Program-made: the position numbers and the translations under genes
In this document: positions 18,558 to 27,511 of the stretch, one piece after another
Layout of the letters: each line of letters opens with the position of its first letter
How positions within the stretch are numbered: the first letter of the stretch is position 1
From: Microbacterium croceum
GTDB lineage: Bacteria; Actinomycetota; Actinomycetes; Actinomycetales; Microbacteriaceae
Assembly: GCF_023091245.1 (NCBI RefSeq)
Contig: NZ_JAHWXN010000001.1
Location: 1,612,001 to 1,676,000, forward strand
Direction of reading: 5' to 3'
Length of the DNA stretch: 64,000 bases
Notes under the pieces: generated by a model
Databases searched by the model: none
Told to the model about the DNA's origin: nothing
The model's input: the letters and a program-made list of their open reading frames with translations, nothing else

Positions 18558-19865
18558 TCAGCGGAATTCCGCGGTGCCTTCGTCGTACTGTTCGCCGAGG
18601 TTGGCGTTGGTGGTCTTCACGTCCTGCACACCGGTGACCAGTCCCTGCAGCTCCTGCACGATCACGTCGTAGAAGCCGGGGGCGGGCCAGTCGGGGTAGA
18701 ACGAGAGGCCGTCGGCGTCGAGGACGCCGTTGAACGTCGCGATGAGTTCCGCGCTCTTCTCATCCGTGATGTCGGCCGAGTCCGCGGCGACGGGAAGCCC
18801 GCCGTTGTTGCCGATGATCGCCTGGATCTCCGGGCGCATCGTGATGTCGATGAACTGGTAGGCGAGATCCTTGTTCGCGGCGTTCTCGGGAACGACCCAG
18901 AGGTTGCCCGAGGAGCCGAGCGAGAGATCAGCGCCGGGGAAGGCGGTCATCGTCCAGTCGAAGCCGGTCGCCTCGGAGACGAAGCGACCGAACCACCAGG
19001 AGCCCGAGACGAAGATCGGCGAGGTGCCGTTGATGAACGAGACGCCGGCGTCCTCGGCCTTGACCGACGACACGTCGGAGGCGATGTAGCCCTTGTCGAC
19101 GTACTCCTTCAGGGTCTCGGTCGCGGAGGTGATCTCCGGGCCCTGCCAGTCGACCGGGTTCTTGTAGAGCTGGTAGTCGTCGACGAAGCCGCGATCGCCT
19201 TCGAGCAGTGCGAGCTGGTACCAGAGCTGTCCGAGCGGGTACTCGGCACCGGCCTCGGCGAGAGGGGTGATGCCCTGCGCGACGAAGGCGTCGAGCACGT
19301 CGACGAACTCGTCATACGTGGTCGGGATCTCCAGCCCGGCCGCGGCGAACGCATCCTTGTTGTAGTAGACGCCGACGAACTCGCCGTAGTTCGGGATGCC
19401 GAACCAGGTGTCGCCGCCCATGACCCCGTCTTCGGTGTACTTCGCGGTCGTCTGCAGCGAGGGCGCGAGCTTGTCGTCCCAGCCGTACTCGTCGACCGCG
19501 TCGGAGATGTCGCTGATGAGCCCGGTGGAGGCCAGGAAGCCGGCCGTGGCGTTGCCCTTGTTGAACTCCATCAGGTCGGGCGCCGCGTCGGTGTCGAGCA
19601 CCTGGCTGGCGGTCTTCTGGATCTGCTCGAAGGACTTCTCCTCGAACTCGACCGTGGCTCCGGTCTCTTCTTCGAAGATCTTGATGGCTTCTGCCCAGGC
19701 CTTGCCCATCGCGCTGTCCGCACCCTCGTAGTGCCAGAGTTTGAGGGTGTCGCCGCCGCCGTCGTCTCCGTCGCCAGCAGCGGTGCAGCCGCTCAGCGCC
19801 ACGCCTGTCGCGGTGAGAGCGGCCAGCATGGCCAAGGTCTTCGTCCTGCGGATGTTCCGTGCCAT
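18558..19865 (-). CDS. Sugar ABC transporter substrate-binding lipoprotein
   Basis: The 435-residue protein has a lipoprotein signal (MARNIRRTKTLAMLAALTA, lipobox ALSGC near residue 27), an acidic glycine-rich linker and a family-1 extracellular binding fold (TLKLWHYEG at the start of the mature domain). The ATG at 19865 is chosen because AGGAG lies eight bases before it; the in-frame GTG at 19874 abuts the ribosome site. Context with GH31 and GH1 suggests a xyloglucan-derived oligosaccharide, but the ligand cannot be read from the sequence. Confidence 0.93.
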   Translation of the reverse strand: MARNIRRTKTLAMLAALTATGVALSGCTAAGDGDDGGGDTLKLWHYEGADSAMGKAWAEAIKIFEEETGATVEFEEKSFEQIQKTASQVLDTDAAPDLMEFNKGNATAGFLASTGLISDISDAVDEYGWDDKLAPSLQTTAKYTEDGVMGGDTWFGIPNYGEFVGVYYNKDAFAAAGLEIPTTYDEFVDVLDAFVAQGITPLAEAGAEYPLGQLWYQLALLEGDRGFVDDYQLYKNPVDWQGPEITSATETLKEYVDKGYIASDVSSVKAEDAGVSFINGTSPIFVSGSWWFGRFVSEATGFDWTMTAFPGADLSLGSSGNLWVVPENAANKDLAYQFIDITMRPEIQAIIGNNGGLPVAADSADITDEKSAELIATFNGVLDADGLSFYPDWPAPGFYDVIVQELQGLVTGVQDVKTTNANLGEQYDEGTAEFR

Positions 19866-19946
19866 CGTCGGCACTCCTTTCTCGGTGGCCCCAGGGGGCC
19901 GGACACTTCACTGGGTCGGGATGTTCAATTGTGGTGATCGCATTCA

Positions 19947-19960
19947 TCGAAGCGCTTCGA
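19947..19960. promoter_or_regulatory. LacI-family operator of the sugar importer operon
   Basis: The perfect 14-bp palindrome TCGAAGCGCTTCGA has the central CG of LacI-family operators. It lies 82 bases upstream of the binding-protein start. A near-identical site stands upstream of the lacI-type gene at 21041. Confidence 0.8.
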
Positions 19961-19997
19961 CTGTGGCGATACGGAAAAGCGCGGTACGCGTGGGTGG

Positions 19998-21011
19998 TCA
20001 CTCCCGCGGAGGCGGGACGGAGCCGGCGGCGCGGTAGGTGGGCGGGATGAGGTGGATGCGCGCGGGGAGCCGCGGATCCTCGAGTCGCTGAACGGCGATC
20101 TCGACGGCGAGCTCGCAGGAGTCCTGCGGGACGAGAGGGATCGTGTCGACGGCGACGGGAAGCGACGCGGTGTCGAAGGACGCGGCGGCCGAGACGATCG
20201 CGACGTCGGCGCCGACGTGGAGCCCGCGTTCGGCGAGGACGTCGAGGAGGATCTCGTGCACATCGTTCACGGCGTGCACGATGAAGGCGCGGACCCCGTC
20301 ATCGAGCGCTGCCTCCGCCGACGCGCGGACGGCTGCGGTGTCGGTGATGACGGATCCGGTCGCCGTCCAGGAGAGGTCGATGTCACGGGAGGTGCTGCGC
20401 TCTTGCACGCCGCGGAGCAGGCGGCGCGGGAAGTTCGACTTGCGGTACGAGACCTCGGTCTGTCCGAGCAGCAGCACGCGATCGTATCCCGCGTCGGCCA
20501 GGCGGTCGACGGCCAGGTGCCCTGCCGCTTCGAAGTCGAGGTCGACGCAGGTGAGATCGCGCTGGTCGTCGGGAAGGCCGATGAAGATCGTGGGGGTGCG
20601 CACCGTGCGGGCGATCGCGACGCGCTCATCATCGGGAGCCACGTCGAGCACCAGGATCGCGTCGACCAGATTGCTCGCGGCGACCCTGTTCATGCCCTCG
20701 GAGGTCTGCTCGTCGGTCAGGAGCAGGATGTCGTAGCCGCGTCGTCGCGCAGCCACGGCCGTGGCGAGCACGAAGGCCATGTGGGTCGGTGCGTGGGTGT
20801 CGGCGCGCAGCGGCTCGGTGAGGGCGAAGATGTTGGTTCGTCGGCCGGCGAGCATCCGCGCCCCGGCGTCGGGCTGGTAGCCCAGTCTCAGCGCGGCGTC
20901 CTCGATGCGGCGTCGGGTCTTCTCGGAGACGGGGCGTTTGCCGCTGAGCGCGTAGGAGACGGTGCTGATCGACACGCCGGCGGCTGCGGCCACCTCGTGG
21001 ATCGTCGTCAT
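19998..21011 (-). CDS. LacI-family repressor of the oligosaccharide operon
   Basis: The 337-residue protein has an N-terminal LacI helix-turn-helix (TIHEVAAAAGVSISTVSYALSGKRPVS, with the hinge at about residues 50-58) and a periplasmic-binding-protein-like sensor domain. The ATG at 21011 follows GGAG by five bases; a longer start at 21041 would run through the operator. It is transcribed in the same direction as the importer operon and lies directly upstream of it. Matching palindromes precede both units, so it probably represses both itself and the operon until a sugar binds. Confidence 0.92.
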   Translation of the reverse strand: MTTIHEVAAAAGVSISTVSYALSGKRPVSEKTRRRIEDAALRLGYQPDAGARMLAGRRTNIFALTEPLRADTHAPTHMAFVLATAVAARRRGYDILLLTDEQTSEGMNRVAASNLVDAILVLDVAPDDERVAIARTVRTPTIFIGLPDDQRDLTCVDLDFEAAGHLAVDRLADAGYDRVLLLGQTEVSYRKSNFPRRLLRGVQERSTSRDIDLSWTATGSVITDTAAVRASAEAALDDGVRAFIVHAVNDVHEILLDVLAERGLHVGADVAIVSAAASFDTASLPVAVDTIPLVPQDSCELAVEIAVQRLEDPRLPARIHLIPPTYRAAGSVPPPRE

Positions 21012-21040
21012 CGTGACTCCATCGTCGTTTCGCTGAATCA

Positions 21041-21053
21041 TCGAAGCGCTTCG
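21041..21053. promoter_or_regulatory. Autoregulatory LacI-family operator
   Basis: TCGAAGCGCTTCG lies 30 bases upstream of the repressor start and matches 13 of 14 bases of the importer operator. Confidence 0.75.
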
Positions 21054-21141
21054 CCTGCGCCTCTTCAGCGATGATAGACACCCGCGGCGGATCGGCGCAA
21101 GCCTTTTGTGGTGTCGCGCAACAAATCGCCCCCGTCCAGGA

Positions 21142-21155
21142 TGGGAGCGCTCCCG
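21142..21155. promoter_or_regulatory. Second LacI-type palindrome resembling the CebR box
   Basis: TGGGAGCGCTCCCG differs by one base from the CebR consensus TGGGAGCGCTCCCA known from Streptomyces cellobiose genes. It lies 131 bases upstream of the lacI-type gene and downstream of the GNAT gene. A different LacI-family protein, encoded elsewhere, would be expected to bind it. Confidence 0.5.
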
Positions 21156-21221
21156 TGAGAGCCGCGCGAAGAGGGCGACGGAGCCTCGATGGGGGAGGGG
21201 ATTCGAGACCCCGCCGCCGGT

Positions 21222-21680
21222 CTAGGAAGCGACTCGGATCTGCGCGATCACTTCGGAGTACTCGGTCTCGCCGACCGGCGTGAAGCCGACGCGCAGGAAG
21301 AAGGCCTCAGGGCCGTCGTCCCCCGCCTCGTAGATGACGTTGACATGATCCATGCCGCGCTTGCGCGCCTCCTCCAGGAGGCTCTCGACGGCGAAGCGGC
21401 CGACGCCGCGGCCCTGCCCCTCTGCATCGACGTTGATACGCCAGAGCACGGAGCGGAAGTGCTCCTCCGGCGCCTCTTCGTCGAAGTTCGCGCTGACGAA
21501 TCCCACGACCTTGTCGCCGTCGAGCACGACGCGCTGCCAGGAGGTCTGCGGATTGATGACGGTGGCCGCGATCCCGTAGGACACCGGAGCGAGGAACTGC
21601 TCCTGTCCGGGCTTGAGCGACAGGTTGTTCACGGCGACGATCGTCGCAGCGGAAAGTTCGACCATGCGCAGTTCGGACAT
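21222..21680 (-). CDS. GNAT-family N-acetyltransferase
   Basis: The 152-residue protein has the acetyl-CoA binding motif RINVDAEGQGRGVGRFAVESL (R/Q-x-x-G-x-G/A at about residues 85-97) and a C-terminal GFTPVGETEY strand. The acceptor is unknown. It is a single gene, convergent with nothing close, and reads towards the LacI gene. Confidence 0.85.
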   Translation of the reverse strand: MSELRMVELSAATIVAVNNLSLKPGQEQFLAPVSYGIAATVINPQTSWQRVVLDGDKVVGFVSANFDEEAPEEHFRSVLWRINVDAEGQGRGVGRFAVESLLEEARKRGMDHVNVIYEAGDDGPEAFFLRVGFTPVGETEYSEVIAQIRVAS

Positions 21681-21810
21681 GACCCCAGGCTAACCCCTTG
21701 CACGCGAGCGCACACGCTTCGTTGCGAACATTCCTGTTCCGACTCGCCGTGTGCCCGCGCCAGGACGCTCGCGCGGCCGCTCGGAACGCAGGGCGAGAGC
21801 CGCTCAGGTA

Positions 21811-21824
21811 TCTTGGTATCGAGA
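21811..21824. promoter_or_regulatory. Imperfect palindrome in the icd promoter region
   Basis: TCTTG-gtat-CGAGA is one base short of a perfect 5-4-5 inverted repeat and lies 32 bases upstream of the icd start. It could bind a regulator of central metabolism. No regulator is named from this sequence alone. Confidence 0.3.
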
Positions 21825-21855
21825 CAAATCGACCTCAAGAGCGGAGAACCTCCCG

Positions 21856-24075
<2,220 letters not shown>

Positions 24076-24086
24076 CCGGCGGAGCA

Positions 24087-24128
24087 GACAGCAGGGGGCG
24101 GATGCTGCGGCATCCGCCCCCTGCTGTC
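24087..24128. terminator. Strong terminator hairpin after icd
   Basis: A perfect 19-bp stem (24087-24105 with 24110-24128) closes a four-base loop, TGCG, 11 bases after the icd stop. The 24129-24265 gap up to the convergent L,D-transpeptidase holds a 13-base direct repeat, CGCCTACGCTCGC, at 24200 and 24218, and nothing else seen. Confidence 0.9.
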
Positions 24129-24265
24129 ATGTCGCCCGGCATCCTGAGGTCGCCCGAAGGGAGGCGATGGCACCGGCGTAGGACGGTATCGCCCGCATCC
24201 GCCTACGCTCGCGCAATCGCCTACGCTCGCACAGCGCGCGCAGAGGCGTCGGCGAGTGCGCCGCG

Positions 24266-25756
24266 TCAGTTGTGGACCGAGACCTCGAGGCCGACGGGCG
24301 ACCAGTCGTAGACGAACTTGGCGAGGTCGATCGGAAGGTTCACGCAGCCGTGGCTCATCCGGTTGCCGTAGTTGTTGTGCCAGTACGTTCCGTGGAAGCC
24401 GATGTTGGTGGTGAACCACGTGATCCACGGCACGTTCTCGGTGCAGTACGGGGCGCCTTCGTAGCAGCCCATGTCCTGCATCGCGGTGTGCGCGAAGACC
24501 TTGAAGTTGCCGGTCGGGGTCGGGGTGCCCGGCAGACCGGTCGAGACCGCCCAGGACCGCACGACCTTGTCGTTCTCGAACAGGTAGGCATGCTGGGTGC
24601 TGAGGTTGATCTCGATGCGACGGAACAGGCTCACCGTCTTGAACGGGGTCTCGGTGACATCGAGCGCGAAGACGCCGTCTCCCGCTTCGAGCTGCCGTGC
24701 GAACTCCTCGGACACGCCGGACGTGTCGCCCAGAGCCCGACCGTTCACTCCCGCCTGCTCCTCACGGAGCACGGTGCCGGAGGAGTCGACGATGTTCGTC
24801 GCGTCCACCGGGTCGCGGTTGATGCGCGGCGCGAGGTTGTCGACCGTCGCCTGGATGAGCTGCGCATCAGCCTGGACGCGCAGAGTGCCGTCATCATCGA
24901 TGACCGTCAGCCAGCTGGCTGCCCCGGCGCGGGAGACGGGGACCGCGCGTTGCTCGCCGACGTAGAAGCCCACGGTTCCGAGCATCGTGTTGAGGGAGGC
25001 CGCCGTGGCAGCAGCATCGTCGTCTGACACGGCGGGAAGAGCCTCAGCGGGGTCGCCGGAGTACTCCAGAGTCTTCGCGCCGCCCGCTACCGCCGCCGTG
25101 ATCGCATCGGTGAGATCGTCGACATCGATTCCCGTGCCCGGAGCGGACGGGGTGACGACGTAGTCGTCTGCTGCGCTGTCGAACACCACTCCGGCGTCGA
25201 CGGCGTCGACGAAGCTCGAGGGCACCGCGGCGCGCAGCGCGCTGGTGGCGGTCGCGGGGTCGAGCGTGATGTCTGCGGGGATGGGGTCGCCCATCCATGC
25301 GCCGAGGTTCCAGAGCGGATGCTCGGCGAACGCCTGCTCGGCGAGATCGGTGGCCGCGATGCTGATGCCCAGATCGGCGCCGCTGACGACGGCTCCGTCG
25401 CCGGCACCGGTCAGGGTGACTTCGGTCTGCGCCAGGTGCGAGGAGATCGCCTCGGAGGCCGCGCCGGGCGTCATGAATCCCACGGGGATGCCGGCGACCG
25501 TGGTGCCCGGCGCGATCAGGATCATCGAGGCGGCACCCGCTCCGAGTGCGACGACACCGAGGCCGAGGCTGATCCACAGGCCGAGGCGGCGCTTCTTGGG
25601 GCGCGGCTCGATCGGCGCCCACTCCACGGGTGTCTCGCCGGTGATCGGCGGAACCGTGTCGGTGGGCACGTCAGCGGGCGCCAGAACGGAGGTCGGCGTC
25701 TTGTCGTCGCCGACCTCGTCGGTTGCAGCGCCCGGCGCTGAGATCAGATCGGTCAC
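24266..25756 (-). CDS. L,D-transpeptidase (YkuD) with membrane anchor
   Basis: The protein of about 496 residues has a disordered acidic/proline N-terminus, a basic stretch (RPKKRR) and one membrane helix (about residues 58-82). A peptidoglycan-binding-type domain follows (about 85-330). A C-terminal YkuD domain has the active-site block MSHGCVNLP (H469, C471) and upstream GFHGTYWH. It would make 3-3 cross-links or attach proteins to peptidoglycan outside the membrane. Two in-frame GTG codons compete; GTG at 25756 is preferred because GGGGGG lies seven bases before it, while GTG at 25762 is only one base away. Confidence 0.9.
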   Translation of the reverse strand: MTDLISAPGAATDEVGDDKTPTSVLAPADVPTDTVPPITGETPVEWAPIEPRPKKRRLGLWISLGLGVVALGAGAASMILIAPGTTVAGIPVGFMTPGAASEAISSHLAQTEVTLTGAGDGAVVSGADLGISIAATDLAEQAFAEHPLWNLGAWMGDPIPADITLDPATATSALRAAVPSSFVDAVDAGVVFDSAADDYVVTPSAPGTGIDVDDLTDAITAAVAGGAKTLEYSGDPAEALPAVSDDDAAATAASLNTMLGTVGFYVGEQRAVPVSRAGAASWLTVIDDDGTLRVQADAQLIQATVDNLAPRINRDPVDATNIVDSSGTVLREEQAGVNGRALGDTSGVSEEFARQLEAGDGVFALDVTETPFKTVSLFRRIEINLSTQHAYLFENDKVVRSWAVSTGLPGTPTPTGNFKVFAHTAMQDMGCYEGAPYCTENVPWITWFTTNIGFHGTYWHNNYGNRMSHGCVNLPIDLAKFVYDWSPVGLEVSVHN

Positions 25757-25816
25757 GCACACACCCCCCGGTAATCACACGTTTCCTGTTTGACAATGGT
25801 ACGGGATGCAAGGTAA

Positions 25817-25844
25817 CGGGGAGGCAACGGTCATCGCCTCCCCG
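25817..25844 (-). terminator. Terminator-like hairpin after ridA
   Basis: CGGGGAGGC (25817-25825) pairs with GCCTCCCCG (25836-25844), with a ten-base loop, 19 bases after the ridA stop. Confidence 0.65.
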
Positions 25845-25863
25845 AAGTCGCGTCGCGACCGCC

Positions 25864-26268
25864 TCAGTCGACCACGGCGAGACCGTCGATCTCCACCAGC
25901 ATCTCCTCGCGCGGGAGACCGGTGAAGACGGTCGTGCGCGCGGGCAGCACGCCGTTCGTGGTGTGAGCGGTGACGAAGGCGCCGTACGCCTCGTTCATGA
26001 TCGGGAAGTCCTCGCGCTTCGTGAGGTACACGCGCAGCATCACGACGTCGTCGAACGTGGCACCTGCGGCCTCGACGATCGCCTTCACGTTCTCGAGCGT
26101 GCGGGTGGTCTGGGCGGCGACATCGCCGGGGTACAGGTACTCGTTGGTCGCCGGGTCGACGGGGCCCTGACCGGACACCTGAACGATCGGCCCCTTGCGG
26201 ATGCCCTGCGAGAACGTGTGGGCGGGAGCGGGGGCGGCGTCGGTGGAAACGCGGGTCTTCGCAGTCAT
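25864..26268 (-). CDS. ridA: RidA-family enamine/imine deaminase
   Basis: The 134-residue protein has the family blocks VQVSGQGPVDPAT, TLENVKAIVEAAGA and LPARTTVFTGLPREEMLVEIDG, with the carboxylate-binding arginine (R in PAR) and the C-terminal glutamate. RidA proteins hydrolyse reactive enamines and imines left by PLP-dependent dehydratases. It is divergent from such a dehydratase, with only 25 bases between the two start codons, which makes a functional pairing likely. The start appears leaderless. Confidence 0.93.
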   Translation of the reverse strand: MTAKTRVSTDAAPAPAHTFSQGIRKGPIVQVSGQGPVDPATNEYLYPGDVAAQTTRTLENVKAIVEAAGATFDDVVMLRVYLTKREDFPIMNEAYGAFVTAHTTNGVLPARTTVFTGLPREEMLVEIDGLAVVD

Positions 26269-26274
26269 GTGGCC

Positions 26275-26287
26275 AGCCTAGTAGCCT
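26275..26287. promoter_or_regulatory. Back-to-back -10 boxes of a 25-base divergent leaderless promoter
   Basis: On the minus strand TAGGCT (26280-26275) stands six bases before the ridA ATG. On the plus strand TAGCCT (26282-26287) stands six bases before the dehydratase ATG. Neither gene has a Shine-Dalgarno. The two boxes are one base apart, so the promoters would compete or share control. Confidence 0.5.
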
Positions 26288-26293
26288 TGTTAG

Positions 26294-27511
26294 ATGCCTC
26301 TACAAATTCCGGATCCCGTACTCGGTGCCTGGGCGAAGGGATTCCCGGCACGTGCCGCCGGCCTGCGTCTGTCGGAGGTCGCGGCAGCGGGTCTGCGCCT
26401 CTCGGACCTGAGCACTCCGGTGCTCACGGTGCACGAGGCCGCTCTCTCCCACAACGAGTCGACCGTGTTCGCCTGGGCGCGCGAGCAGGGCGTCCTGCTC
26501 GCCCCGCACGGCAAGACCACCATGGCCCCTGCATTGTGGCAGCGGCTGCTGGATGCCGGTGCCTGGGCGATCTCGGTGGCGACGCCCTGGCAGGCCGAGG
26601 TCGCCGTCGATGCCGGCGTTCCCACCGTGCTGATCGCCAACGCCGTGACCGACCCCGCCGCGGCACGGAGGTTCGCTGAGCTCCTGGCTGCGGACCCGGA
26701 ACTGCGGATCCTCTGCTGGGCGGACTCCGTCGCCACGGTCGACATCCTCGCCGCGGCCACGATCGATGCCCCTCGGCCGCTGGACGTGCTGGTCGAGCTC
26801 GGAGGTGCGGACGGGCGCACGGGCGCACGGACCGTCGCAGAGGGGGAGCGGATCGCCGCGGCCGTCGCCGCAGCCCCCGGGCTCCGACTCGCGGGAGTCG
26901 CCGGGTACGAAGGACCGTTCGGCCCGGACCGCAGCGCCGCGTCGGTCGCCGCGGTGGACGCCTACCTGCAGACCCTCGTCGAGCTGCACGGGCGTCTCGA
27001 CTACCCCTCCGGCATCCGTCCGGTGCTCAGCGCCGGCGGCAGCTCCTTCCCGGATCGGGCGGCCGCCGTGCTGGCCCCGCATCGCGAGAGTGCCGACGTG
27101 GTCCTGCGCTCCGGCGCGTTCCAGATCCACGACGACGGCTTCTACGCGCGCATGTCGCCGTTCGGACCTGTCACCGGCACCGCGCCGCTGCAGTCCGCGA
27201 TGCACGCCTGGTCCCGGGTGGTCTCGCAGCCGGAGGAGGGGCTCGCCCTGCTCGACGCCGGGCGGCGCGACGTGCCGTTCGACCTCGACCTGCCGGTGCC
27301 GCAGTCCGTCGCTGGCGAGATCACCGCGCTGAACGACCAGCACGCCTTCCTGCGCCTCGCCGACGGTGAGACCGCCGGGGTCGGCGACGTCGTCCGGCTC
27401 GGACTCTCGCATCCGTGCACGGCTTTCGACAAGTGGCGGGTCGTCGCCGTGATCGATGACCCGGATGCCGTCGACCCCCGCGTGATCGGGGCGGTGGCGA
27501 CGTGCTTCTGA
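26294..27511 (+). CDS. PLP-dependent D-serine dehydratase-like protein (alanine-racemase fold)
   Basis: The 405-residue protein has the racemase-type barrel with the PLP lysine K74 in APHGKTTMAP and the C-terminal D-serine-dehydratase-like domain. The metal motif reads SHPC (H373, C375). Histidine-x-cysteine is the zinc pair of eukaryotic-type D-serine dehydratases, while D-threonine aldolases carry histidine-x-aspartate. It therefore probably eliminates water and ammonia from D-serine, D-threonine or similar D-amino acids, giving an enamine for RidA. Its end overlaps the deacylase-GH20 gene by ten bases, so the two are co-expressed. Confidence 0.85.
   Translation: MPLQIPDPVLGAWAKGFPARAAGLRLSEVAAAGLRLSDLSTPVLTVHEAALSHNESTVFAWAREQGVLLAPHGKTTMAPALWQRLLDAGAWAISVATPWQAEVAVDAGVPTVLIANAVTDPAAARRFAELLAADPELRILCWADSVATVDILAAATIDAPRPLDVLVELGGADGRTGARTVAEGERIAAAVAAAPGLRLAGVAGYEGPFGPDRSAASVAAVDAYLQTLVELHGRLDYPSGIRPVLSAGGSSFPDRAAAVLAPHRESADVVLRSGAFQIHDDGFYARMSPFGPVTGTAPLQSAMHAWSRVVSQPEEGLALLDAGRRDVPFDLDLPVPQSVAGEITALNDQHAFLRLADGETAGVGDVVRLGLSHPCTAFDKWRVVAVIDDPDAVDPRVIGAVATCF

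Noticed and set aside
19887..19900. GGCCCCAGGGGGCC near-palindrome in the binding-protein leader
   Set aside because: It lies inside the 5' leader just upstream of the ribosome site, is short and has no T-tract; too weak to call a terminator.
21012..21041. Longer LacI-type start at 21041
   Set aside because: It would translate through the operator region; the ATG at 21011 has GGAG at the right distance and fits the family start.
24200..24230. Direct repeat CGCCTACGCTCGC twice, 18 bases apart
   Set aside because: It has only two copies and no link to a gene; noted in the terminator entry but too slight for a finding.
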